From positions 179,437-243,436 of the forward strand of contig NZ_JAOSZE010000009.1 of assembly GCF_025630775.1 (NCBI RefSeq): DNA of 64,000 nt, given 5' to 3'. This DNA comes from Actinoplanes sp. KI2. GTDB taxonomy: Bacteria; Actinomycetota; Actinomycetes; Mycobacteriales; Micromonosporaceae. Made by a program: the position numbers and the translations under genes. The notes under the pieces were generated by a model. That model ran no database searches. It saw nothing but the letters and a program-made list of their open reading frames with translations, and was not told the origin of the DNA. Shown here piece after piece: positions 53,124-61,697 of this stretch. Position 1 is the stretch's first letter. Each line of letters begins with the position of its first letter.

Positions 53124-55367
53124 CTACCCCTCGAGCAGGCCCAGCCGGCGGGCGCACTGGACGGCCTCGGTGCGGGACGAGGCCCCCAGCTTGCGGTAGA
53201 TCGACCTCGCGTGCGCGCGGATGGTGTTCACCGAGAGGAACATCTCCGCGCCGATGTCGGAGAGCGACAGGTGCGTCGCGAGCATCGGCAGCACGCGAAG
53301 CTCGGCGCCGGTGAGCGCGGTGGCGCTCGCCGGCGCCGCCGTCCGGTCGGCCGACAGCTCCGCGCGGAGCTCCTCGGCCTCCTCGACCAGGACGCCCAGG
53401 TGGGGCCGATGCCGGAGCACCTCGTCGATCTCGGACAGCACGGCCTTGGCCCCCGCCGGGTCCGCGAGCGCGAGGTGCAGGCGGACAAGGTGGAGGCTGA
53501 CGTGCGTGGCGAAGAAGGGAAGCGCGTAGCTGAGGAACGGCCGAAGGCGTTGCGTCTCGGCCAGCGCATGCCGGGCGGCGTCCGCGTCGCCGCGGTGCAG
53601 CGCCAGCCGCGCCTGCGCGGTCCAGACCAGGATCTCCTCGCTCCCGGGCCGCTGGGCGCGGGCCGCGGCCAGCGCCTGATCGGCCAGCGACCGCGCGAGG
53701 CCCCATTCGCCACGGGAGATGGCGAGCATCGATCGCGAGTACAGGGCAGCGTGCAGGATCTCCTGGGCCTTCGTCTGCTCCGCGAGAGCCACCGCCTCCC
53801 GGAAGTACGCGTCGGCGCCGTCGGGATCGCCGGCCATGATGCACGCGTTCCCGCGGTAGACGGCCGGCGTCGGCGACACGATGCCGGCCAGCGCGTACTT
53901 GTGAACGGCCTCGTCCAGATCCGCGCGCATCTGCTCGAGCCCGCCACGGCAATGGACGGCCCGCAGCGTGGCGGTGTACGCCTCGGTGGCGGGATCGGCC
54001 GCCCAGCCGGGCTGCCCGTACTGCCAATGGTTCAGCAGGCTCGCCCACCGCTCGGCTTCCGCCGGCCGCCCGGTGACGGTGTGCAGGAAGCCCGCCATGA
54101 CGGCGATCATCGGGTGCTTCTCGATCACCCCTCGCCGCTCCAGCCAGGCGAGCCAGCGCACCAGGGTCTCCAGGCGGCCGCGCCAGTAGACCGGCAGCCA
54201 GAGCTGCGCGACCAGACCGGCCGCGGTCTCCGCGTCCCCGGCCGCCATCGAGTACTCGAGCGCCTCCTCCGGCCGCTGGTGGTCGAGGCACCAGGCGGCG
54301 GCGCGGCGCCGGATGGCGGTGAGCAGCTCGGGGTCGGTGCGTTCCAGCTCGGCCCGCAGCATGTCGCGGAACAGATGGTGGTACCGGTACCACCTGCCCC
54401 GGCGGTCCAAGGGCACCAGAAGCATGTTCGAGCCGGCCAGCTCGGTCAATGTCCGGGCGGCGCCGGCCACGCCGAGCACCGCCGCGCACAGCGGGCCGGA
54501 CATCCGGTCCAGCGCCGCGGCCCTGGTCAGGAACTGCCGCTGCCGGCGCGAGATCCGGTCCAGGAACTCCGACTCGATGTACTGGCTCACCACCAGGTCG
54601 TCACCGCCGAACGAGGCCACCGCCCGGTCGAACGAGCCGCCCGCACGCAGGCACAGCGCGGCCAGGTACAGGCCGACCGGCCATCCTTCGGTACGGCCGT
54701 AGAGCGCGACCACCTCGTCGGACCGCAACGTCGTGCCCGCCTCGTGCAGAAGTGATCCGGCCTCCGCCACGGTGAGCGACAGTTCGGCGACGCCGATCTC
54801 CAGGACCCGGCCCTCGGCCCGCAGCCGGGCGATCCGCAGCGGCGGCGACGTCCGGCCGGCCAGCACGAGGCGCGAGCCGTCCGGCACGTTCTCCGCCAGG
54901 ACCGAGAGCGCGTCCCGGCACGTCCGGTCGTCGAGCAGGTGCACGTCGTCCAGCACGAGCACGGCCGGCCGGCTCATCGACGCGAAGGCCGACGCCAGCC
55001 GCGGCACCACGGTGCCGGGGATCGAGCTGGTCGGCGACGCCAGCGCGTCGAACACCCGCGGCCCGAGCGGCTCGACGGCGTTCAACGCCTCCGCGATGTA
55101 GGTCAACAGGACCTTGGGATCGTTGTCCGCCTCGTCGACCGACACCCACGCGAACGCCTGGTCATGGCGCTCGGCCCACTGCGACAGCAGCGTCGTCTTG
55201 CCGTAACCCGCGGGCGCCACCACCGAGACGATCCGGCGGGGATCGGCCTCGACGAGCTGTTCCAGCAACGCCTGGCGGCGCACGGTGCCCGCCCGTACGG
55301 GCGGGGGAAGCAGTTTCGACAGCGTCAGGTCGCTAAATCGGTTCGGAATGTGCGCAGAGGCCTGCAT
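53124..55367 (-). CDS. large ATP-binding LuxR (LAL/MalT-like) regulator
   Basis: 747 residues from ATG 55367, five bases after AGGAGG (a longer open frame to 55424 is not supported). The N-terminal STAND/NTPase domain has VAPAGYGKTTLLSQWAE (Walker A) and VLVLDDVHLLDD (Walker B). A long central region of MalT-type helical repeats (WCLDHQRPEEALEYSMAAGD) precedes a C-terminal LuxR HTH (ATALTGAELRVLPMLATHLS, SVNTIRAHARSIYRKLGA). Such regulators respond to inducers and activate catabolic or biosynthetic genes. Its target may be the convergent acyl-CoA dehydrogenase; there is no hairpin between the two. Confidence 0.92.
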   Translation of the reverse strand: MQASAHIPNRFSDLTLSKLLPPPVRAGTVRRQALLEQLVEADPRRIVSVVAPAGYGKTTLLSQWAERHDQAFAWVSVDEADNDPKVLLTYIAEALNAVEPLGPRVFDALASPTSSIPGTVVPRLASAFASMSRPAVLVLDDVHLLDDRTCRDALSVLAENVPDGSRLVLAGRTSPPLRIARLRAEGRVLEIGVAELSLTVAEAGSLLHEAGTTLRSDEVVALYGRTEGWPVGLYLAALCLRAGGSFDRAVASFGGDDLVVSQYIESEFLDRISRRQRQFLTRAAALDRMSGPLCAAVLGVAGAARTLTELAGSNMLLVPLDRRGRWYRYHHLFRDMLRAELERTDPELLTAIRRRAAAWCLDHQRPEEALEYSMAAGDAETAAGLVAQLWLPVYWRGRLETLVRWLAWLERRGVIEKHPMIAVMAGFLHTVTGRPAEAERWASLLNHWQYGQPGWAADPATEAYTATLRAVHCRGGLEQMRADLDEAVHKYALAGIVSPTPAVYRGNACIMAGDPDGADAYFREAVALAEQTKAQEILHAALYSRSMLAISRGEWGLARSLADQALAAARAQRPGSEEILVWTAQARLALHRGDADAARHALAETQRLRPFLSYALPFFATHVSLHLVRLHLALADPAGAKAVLSEIDEVLRHRPHLGVLVEEAEELRAELSADRTAAPASATALTGAELRVLPMLATHLSLSDIGAEMFLSVNTIRAHARSIYRKLGASSRTEAVQCARRLGLLEG

Positions 55368-55546
55368 CGCAGCCTCCTTGCCGTCGTCGACCCGTGTCGC
55401 CGCGAGTGAGTCCGGCATTATCAAGCCCCACGCCCGGACGCGGTGTCAAGAAAACGTGATCAGGCAAGCCGAGCCCCGTTCACGTTCGACCTACGAGTAC
55501 CGCATAATGCGCCTCGACGTAACACGGCGGCCGGGGCACGGGGGTC

Positions 55547-56482
55547 ATGGCAGAGCAAGAAACACCGGATCCGTTCGCACAGCTCGCCGACTGGGCCGAC
55601 AAGACCGAGCGACGGGTCCGCATCGGACGCGGCTGGAACGGCCTGGCCCGGAAGCTGCCCTGGGTGCTGACCGGCCTGCTGGTCACGGGCCTCGTCGCGG
55701 TGGCCGCGCCGCGGATGTTGTCGGCGTGGCAGGACGGCGGGGCCACCGGCGCGTACCCGAAAGCAAGCGTGCCCAGCGGCATCACCGTGACCAGCACGCA
55801 GAGCGCGGCCCCGACGGACCCGTTCACCGGCACACCGGCCGCCACGTATCCGAAGGGCGCGGCCGGCATCACCCTGCCGAAGGCCGCGGCGGTCACCGGC
55901 TTCACGGCCGCACAGGTCGACGCCGACCTGAAGGCGGTACGCCGGGCGATGATCGCCGGACGCCTCGATGCCACCATGCTGACCGGGCACGGACAGGGGC
56001 GGCTGATCGCGATGCTCGCGCCGAGCCAGCGGGCCGACGTGACCAAGTGGTTCTTCGACGCGAGTTTCATGGGGGTCGCCACCTGGATCGACCCGGCGGT
56101 CAAGCTCGATCCGCGAGAGCAGCCGCGGGTCAGCGGCCGGGTGACCTACTCCTCGGTCATCTCGCGCGGAGTGCGCACGCTGCGCGTGACGACCAACTTC
56201 ATTTGGGTGTACGCCTTCGTGTTCCCGGTCGAACACCCGTTGGCCGCCGTGCACGACGAGGTCAACTGGGAGTTCCCGGTGGCGGCGAACCTGCAGCCCG
56301 CCGACCGGGGCATGTGGGTCGGCCCCACGAAGGTGTACAGCGCGTGGGTGGACTGCGCGGCCGCCCACCGCGGCCTGATCGCGCCGGGCCGCCCGGCGGC
56401 CACCCCGCAGCCGAGCGACACGGAGGACCCGATGGCGCTGCTCAAGGCGGACCACACCCTCGACATCACCGACGGGTGTTGA
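55547..56482 (+). CDS. membrane-anchored protein of unknown function
   Basis: 311 residues. A short cytoplasmic N-terminus (TPDPFAQLADWADKTERRVR), one membrane segment at about 38-57 (LPWVLTGLLVTGLVAVAAP), then an extracellular part of about 250 residues with a Thr/Ala/Pro-rich stalk and a domain (QVDADLKAVRRAMIAGRLDA, WFFDASFMGVATWIDPAVKL, DEVNWEFPVA). No family recognised. Two Cys are late (VDCAAAH and the C-terminal residue). The gene overlaps the convergent FGGY kinase gene by 17 bases. Confidence 0.72.
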   Translation: MAEQETPDPFAQLADWADKTERRVRIGRGWNGLARKLPWVLTGLLVTGLVAVAAPRMLSAWQDGGATGAYPKASVPSGITVTSTQSAAPTDPFTGTPAATYPKGAAGITLPKAAAVTGFTAAQVDADLKAVRRAMIAGRLDATMLTGHGQGRLIAMLAPSQRADVTKWFFDASFMGVATWIDPAVKLDPREQPRVSGRVTYSSVISRGVRTLRVTTNFIWVYAFVFPVEHPLAAVHDEVNWEFPVAANLQPADRGMWVGPTKVYSAWVDCAAAHRGLIAPGRPAATPQPSDTEDPMALLKADHTLDITDGC

Positions 56483-58073
56483 GGCGGTCCGTCCGGTGCA
56501 GGCGCCGGTAGATCGGGGCCAGCTGCTTGTGCAGGTCGGTGTAGATCTCGTACGTCCGGTTGTAGGTCTCGTGGTCCGCGCCCGGCTCGAAGACACGGTC
56601 GGCGCGGGCCAGATCCGGGATGTCCGCGAACTGGATCATCCCGGTGCCGACCGCGCCGATCCAGCCCGCCCCGCGGGCGTTGACCGTGACCGGGTTGGCA
56701 TCCCGCCGGATCTCGATGCCGAGCACGTCGGCGAAGATCTGGCACCACGAGTTCGACCGCGCCGCGCCGCCGGTGATCACCATGCTGCCGACCGGAGCGC
56801 CGAGGAACCGGTCCACCGCCTTGGCCATCCACCGGGTGTTCAGCGCGACCCCCTCGAAGACCGCCCGCAGCAGGTCGGAGCGGGTGGTCTCCAGCGAGAT
56901 GTTGAGGAAGCCGGCGCGCAGGTTGGGGTCATCCACCGGCGCGCGCTCGCCGTAGAGCCACGGCATGTAGAGCACGCCGTCGGCGCCGACCGGCACGGTC
57001 GGGATGATCCGGTCGAAGGCGTCGAAGATGGTGCCCTCGTCGCGGCTGATGTGGCCGGCCGAGAGCAGCGGGTCGTCGTACTCCACGATCTTGTCGCGTA
57101 GCCAGGTGAGGTTCGCGCCCGCGTTGGACTGCAGCGCGGTCATCAGGTAGCGGTCCGGCAGCGCGCAGGGGATGGACGCGATGCCGCTGGTCACGTCGGT
57201 CTTCTTGGCCGGCACGTGCGCCGCGATCCAGGACGACGTGCCGAGGTACAGGTGCGGCTCGTGGTCGCGGACCGTGCCGGCGCCGATCGCGGCCGCGGTG
57301 TTGTCGATCGCCCCGGCCACCACCCGCACCGACGCGGGGAGGCCGAGGTGATCGGCAGCGCCGGGGGCGAGCGTGCCGATCACCTCGGTGCAGGCGACGA
57401 TCGGCGGGAACTTGTCCGCGTCGATCCCGCTCGCGGCGACCAGCGCCGGCGAGTACCGGATGTCGCCGGGCTTACGGTTGTCGGTGACCCACGAGGTGAG
57501 GATGGAGTCGACCGTGGCCACCGTGCGGCCGGTCAGCTTCAGGTTGATCCAGTCCAGGACGTTCAGGAACGTCCTGGTCTTCGCGTAGACGGCCGGCATC
57601 TCGTCGCGCACCAGCAGCATGTGCGCGGCCGGGTCCTTGCCGGTCGGTGACGGCATACCGCCGGTGAGCCGCAGCCAGCGCGCGATCCGGAACACCGACA
57701 TGCCACCGTACGCCGGGAACCCGCCGAACTGTTTCCGCAGGTTGGCCGCCCCGCGCATGTCCAGCCAGGAGATGCACGGGGTGAGCGGCTCACCGGCGGC
57801 GTCCACCGCGATGGTTCCCTCGCCCTGCGTCGACGAGCAGATCGTGGTCACCGCGCGCAGGTGCTCCGGGTGGGCCCGGCCGAGGTCGGCGACCACCTCG
57901 GCGAGCGCGTCCCACCAGGCGATCGGGTCCTGCTCCGCGCCGCCGCCGGGCAGCACCCGCAGCGGCACCGGGCGCTCGGCCCAGCCGGTCACCGAGCCGT
58001 CCGCGGCGACCAGGGCCGCCTTCATCCCCGACGTGCCCAGGTCGATCGCGAGCACCTGCGGTGGCAGGGCCAT
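56466..58073 (-). CDS. FGGY-family carbohydrate kinase
   Basis: 535 residues. Start ATG abuts the upstream stop (TGAATG), so it is translationally coupled to the fused aldolase gene. FGGY motifs are visible: AIDLGTSGMKAALVAADG, the SWLDMRG segment, VAGAIDNTAAAIGAGT (catalytic Asp region), YMPWLYGERAPVDD and VITGGAARSNSWCQIFADVL. The family includes xylulokinase, ribulokinase, L-fuculokinase and erythritol kinase. The neighbour aldolase suggests phosphorylation of a ketose that is then cleaved. Which sugar cannot be read from the sequence. Confidence 0.9.
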   Translation of the reverse strand: MALPPQVLAIDLGTSGMKAALVAADGSVTGWAERPVPLRVLPGGGAEQDPIAWWDALAEVVADLGRAHPEHLRAVTTICSSTQGEGTIAVDAAGEPLTPCISWLDMRGAANLRKQFGGFPAYGGMSVFRIARWLRLTGGMPSPTGKDPAAHMLLVRDEMPAVYAKTRTFLNVLDWINLKLTGRTVATVDSILTSWVTDNRKPGDIRYSPALVAASGIDADKFPPIVACTEVIGTLAPGAADHLGLPASVRVVAGAIDNTAAAIGAGTVRDHEPHLYLGTSSWIAAHVPAKKTDVTSGIASIPCALPDRYLMTALQSNAGANLTWLRDKIVEYDDPLLSAGHISRDEGTIFDAFDRIIPTVPVGADGVLYMPWLYGERAPVDDPNLRAGFLNISLETTRSDLLRAVFEGVALNTRWMAKAVDRFLGAPVGSMVITGGAARSNSWCQIFADVLGIEIRRDANPVTVNARGAGWIGAVGTGMIQFADIPDLARADRVFEPGADHETYNRTYEIYTDLHKQLAPIYRRLHRTDRLNTRR

Positions 58074-60290
58074 TCAGACTCCCTCAACCAGGGCGAAGAC
58101 CTGGTCGAACCGGGCCAGTGCGTCGTCGATGACCTCGTCGGTGTCGGCCATCGAGGTGTACATCCGCGAACCGGCCAGGGTGATGATGCCGTGCGCGGCG
58201 TACGCCGCACCCATCTGCTCCATCAGCGTCTTGCGCGCCTTGTTCTCCTTGAGCAGCTTGATCGGGCTGCGCATGTCCAGCAGCATCACGCCGCTGCACT
58301 CCAGGTGCACGATCGAGCCCTGGTTGTACGCCACGTACGGCAGCCCGTACTTGTCGATCAGGCGTTGCAGCCCGCGGGTGAGCCGGTCCCCGGCCCGCCC
58401 GGCGAGGACCGGGGCGTTGGTCCGCGCCATCTCCTGGATCGCGAAGTAGCCGGCCGCGCAGGACAGCGGGTTCGCCGACAGGGTGCCGCCGACCTGGATG
58501 TGCGCGCCGCTCTTGCCGTCGAGACCGGAGCCGAAGACGCTCATCACCTCGGCCCGCCCGCCGACCCCGCCGGCCATCGGGTAGCCGCCGGAGACGGCCT
58601 TGCCGAACACCGTCAGGTCGGGGGTGACGCCGAAGTAGCCGGCCGCGCCGCCGAGCCCGGTCCGGAAGCCGGTCACCACCTCGTCGAAGATCAGCAGTGC
58701 GCCGAACTCGTCACAGAGTTTGCGGACGGCGGCGTTGTAGTCGTACGGGACCGGCCGGGTGCCGGATTCCGGGCCGAGGGGCTCGACCACGACCGCCGCG
58801 GTGCCGCCGCGCAGCCGGTTCTCGATCAGCTTGCGCTTGAGCGTGCCGAGGTCGTGCGGGAACGTCTCGCGGGTCCGCCCGGTGGCGCCCCACGGGATGC
58901 CCTTGGCGTTCATCCGGAAGCTGCCCGGCACGCGCAGGCCGTAGACCATGGTGTCGGACCAGCCGTGGTACGCGCCGCCGACCTTGATCACCATCTTCTT
59001 GCCGGTGTGCGCCCGGGCCGCCCGGACCGCCGCCATGACGGCCTCGGTCCCGGAGCCCAGCGACCGATACATCTCGATGTGCGGCATGTACCGGTTGATG
59101 ATCTCGGCGAGCTTCAGCTCGTACTCGTGGAACAGACCGGTGACCGGGCCGGACTCCCGGACCACCGCGGCCACCTGCTCGTTCACCGGGCCGTAGTTGC
59201 TGCCCAGGATGGTGGGGCCGCCGGCCTGCAGGAAGTCGATGTAGACGTTGCCGTCCCGGTCGGTCAGGTGCGCGCCCTCGGCCTTGTCGACGGCCAGCGG
59301 GAACGGGTAGTTGAAGGCCAGGTTGTGCTGGACTCCGCCGGGGATGCGCCGCTTGGCCCGCTCGGTGATCTCCTTGCTGGCCGCGCATTTGTTCTCGAAG
59401 TAGTTCAGCACGTCCAGCAGGGCGTCGTGGCGCAGCCCGCGGATCGGCTGGGCGACCAGCGCCTTGAGCCGTCGCATGGTGTCGGCGACGTCCAGGTACT
59501 CGCTGATCATGTAGCCGTGGTTCTCTTCCGGAGTGTCCGGAACCTCCACGGCCGCGACCGAGGGCAGCTCCTCGTCCTCCGGCACCCGGATCGGCTCGAC
59601 GGCCTCGGTGATCTGCGCCGCGATCCGCTTCTCGTCCTTCTTCAGCTTGCCGAAGGCGATCTCCCGGATCGTGGCCGGAATCGTGTAGACCTTCCCGGCC
59701 TCGGATGCCAGCGCCATCAGGTACGCGATCGACACCTTCTCCAGCAGCGCCATGTTGAACACCGCCCGGGTGGGGTCGGTGCCGACCGCCACCACGCCGT
59801 GGTTGGCGATGATGAACGCGTTGTCCCCGCTCGCGACCTTCTTCTGGACGTTCTTGGCGAGGAAGCCGGTGCCGGACGGCGCGTAGTCGATGATCGCGAC
59901 CTCCTTGCCGAGGAAGCGGACCTGCTCGTCGGTCAGCGCCGGGATCGGCTTGCGCAGGAAGGCCAGGGCCGACGCGTACGGCTGGTGGGTGTGCACGATC
60001 GCGTTGACGTCGGGCCGCTCGCGGTAGATGTTCGCGTGCATGCCGCACTCGATCGAGGGGACCAGCCCGCCCGCGCCACCCTCGTCCGGGACGTGCTTGC
60101 CCTGGAAGTCGACGATGCAGACGTCCTCGGCCCGCATCTTGTCGTAGTCGTAGTTGCTCGGCGTGACGGCGTAGAGCTCGTGTCCGGGGATGCGGACCGA
60201 GACGTTGCCCTCGGTCGCCTTCAGGTAGCCGCGATCGAGCATCGTCCGGCACATCTCGACCACGTGCCGGCGGGACATCAGGTGCTTCAC
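58074..60290 (-). CDS. fused class II aldolase and class III aminotransferase
   Basis: 738 residues in one frame. N-terminal part (about 1-235) is a class II aldolase/adducin domain: TEGNVSVR, metal ligands Glu81, His100, His102 (VHTHQPYAS) and His164 (NHGVVAVG), with spacing that matches L-fuculose-phosphate aldolase. A linker leads to a class III (glutamate-semialdehyde-type) PLP aminotransferase at about 300-738: LGSGTEAVMAAV, VVEPLGPESGTRP, Asp536 in LIFDEVVTGFR and the PLP Lys564 in VFGKAVSGG. Both halves look active. The fusion suggests aldehyde transfer from aldolase to aminotransferase. First gene of an operon with the FGGY kinase; divergent from the PucR-like regulator. Confidence 0.88.
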   Translation of the reverse strand: MKHLMSRRHVVEMCRTMLDRGYLKATEGNVSVRIPGHELYAVTPSNYDYDKMRAEDVCIVDFQGKHVPDEGGAGGLVPSIECGMHANIYRERPDVNAIVHTHQPYASALAFLRKPIPALTDEQVRFLGKEVAIIDYAPSGTGFLAKNVQKKVASGDNAFIIANHGVVAVGTDPTRAVFNMALLEKVSIAYLMALASEAGKVYTIPATIREIAFGKLKKDEKRIAAQITEAVEPIRVPEDEELPSVAAVEVPDTPEENHGYMISEYLDVADTMRRLKALVAQPIRGLRHDALLDVLNYFENKCAASKEITERAKRRIPGGVQHNLAFNYPFPLAVDKAEGAHLTDRDGNVYIDFLQAGGPTILGSNYGPVNEQVAAVVRESGPVTGLFHEYELKLAEIINRYMPHIEMYRSLGSGTEAVMAAVRAARAHTGKKMVIKVGGAYHGWSDTMVYGLRVPGSFRMNAKGIPWGATGRTRETFPHDLGTLKRKLIENRLRGGTAAVVVEPLGPESGTRPVPYDYNAAVRKLCDEFGALLIFDEVVTGFRTGLGGAAGYFGVTPDLTVFGKAVSGGYPMAGGVGGRAEVMSVFGSGLDGKSGAHIQVGGTLSANPLSCAAGYFAIQEMARTNAPVLAGRAGDRLTRGLQRLIDKYGLPYVAYNQGSIVHLECSGVMLLDMRSPIKLLKENKARKTLMEQMGAAYAAHGIITLAGSRMYTSMADTDEVIDDALARFDQVFALVEGV

Positions 60291-60383
60291 GACGGGTCCG
60301 ATCCGTTGGGGGTATCGGCCCCATCGTCACCCCGGCCTGGCGATGAAGCACCGTTGCCCAGTCAACAATCTGAGGCCCGGTTC

Positions 60384-60400
60384 TTATCACCGGGTGACAA
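60384..60400. promoter_or_regulatory. operator candidate next to the PucR-like regulator start
   Basis: TTATCAC-CGG-GTGACAA, an inverted repeat with 6 of 7 matching positions, ends nine bases before the regulator's ATG and lies 94 bases from the start of the fused aldolase gene. A protein bound there would block the regulator's own ribosome access or promoter. Confidence 0.5.
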
Positions 60401-60409
60401 AATCTGGCC

Positions 60410-61564
60410 ATGACAACCCCTTGGCAGCGCCTGCCGGCCGACCTGGCGGCCGCCATGCGGCCCCACCTGCCGGACGCGGTTCCGGCGATCGCCGGCGCGG
60501 TCACCCGGATGAACCCGGCGTTCGCCGACAACGCCGGGGCCAAGGTCGAGCGCGACGTCCGCACCGCCGTCCAGGTCGCCCTGGACCGGTTCCTCGAGCT
60601 GGCCGGCACCGACGAGCCGGCGCTGCCGCCGCGGATCCGGGAGGTCTTCGTCGCCCTCGGCGCCGCCGAGGCCCGCGAGAACCGCGGCCCGGAACTGCTG
60701 CTCGGCGCCCTGCGCACGGCCGCCCGGCTGCTGCTGCGCACCGCGTCGGAGTCGCTCGCCGAGTCCCGCCCGGTCGCCGTCGAGGAGATCATCGATCTCG
60801 CCGACGCCACCAGCGCCTTCGTCGACGAGCTCGCCTCGGCCTGCACCGACGGCCTGACCCGCCAGCTGCGCGAGCAGGCCGGCGAGGGCGACCGGCGCCG
60901 CCGCCGGGCCGCCGATCTGCTGCTGCGCGGTGGCGTACCGGCCGAGACGGCCCGCGAGGCGGTGGCCGCGATCGACTGGCCGGGCCTGGACCGGCTGGTG
61001 CCCGTCCTGCTCCCACCGGACCAGGCCCGCGACGCCCGGTTCCGGTTCGCCGCGGACGGTGTGGTGGCCGAGCGCGCCCGCGACGCGGTGCTCCTGCTGC
61101 GCGCCGGCCCGCGCACCGAGCGCAGCGCGCTGGCCGAGACCCTGGACGGCCGGGAGGCGGTGATCGGCCCGGCGGTGGCCTGGACCGACATCCCCGACGC
61201 GGTCCGGCTCGCCGAGCGCGCCGCCGAGCTGACCGGCGCCGGGCCCGAGCCGGTCTTCGTCGAGGACCACTTCGCCGCGCTCGCGCTGCGCGGCGAGCCG
61301 GGCGCGCTGGCGGCGCTCTCCGCACGCCGTCTCGCACCGTTCTCGGGGCTGCGCCCCGCTCAGCGCGAACAGCTGCTGGCCACGCTGGAGTCCTGGTTGC
61401 GCCACTGGGGTTCGCGCACCGCGGTGGCCGCCGAGCTCTACGTCCACCCGCAGACGGTCAGCTACCGCCTGCATCGCCTCCGCGACCTGCTCGGCTCCGC
61501 CCTGCACGACCCGACGGCCCGCTTCGAGCTCCAGCTCGTCCTCGTCAGCCGCCCATGGTCCTGA
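60410..61564 (+). CDS. PucR/CdaR-like transcriptional regulator
   Basis: 384 residues. The C-terminal HTH of the PucR/CdaR type is clear: LRHWGSRTAVAAELYVHPQT, VSYRLHRLRDLLG. The N-terminal part (about 1-150) is helical and resembles the ligand-binding part of PucR-family proteins; the middle is a GGDEF-like fold without catalytic motifs. These proteins usually activate catabolic operons in response to the substrate. Divergent from the aldolase-aminotransferase/FGGY operon, 119 bases apart, so it is the probable regulator of that operon. Confidence 0.85.
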   Translation: MTTPWQRLPADLAAAMRPHLPDAVPAIAGAVTRMNPAFADNAGAKVERDVRTAVQVALDRFLELAGTDEPALPPRIREVFVALGAAEARENRGPELLLGALRTAARLLLRTASESLAESRPVAVEEIIDLADATSAFVDELASACTDGLTRQLREQAGEGDRRRRRAADLLLRGGVPAETAREAVAAIDWPGLDRLVPVLLPPDQARDARFRFAADGVVAERARDAVLLLRAGPRTERSALAETLDGREAVIGPAVAWTDIPDAVRLAERAAELTGAGPEPVFVEDHFAALALRGEPGALAALSARRLAPFSGLRPAQREQLLATLESWLRHWGSRTAVAAELYVHPQTVSYRLHRLRDLLGSALHDPTARFELQLVLVSRPWS

Positions 61565-61697
61565 CGCGGTGCCACCGGGGAGCAGTTCGGGTGCGCCGGC
61601 TCAGAGAGTTTCAGCCCGGGGCCTATGACGCCGACCACGGTGGCGACGCCGCCAAGACCTGGCGACGACCATGCGCGTACGCAGAAGAGGGTGACCA

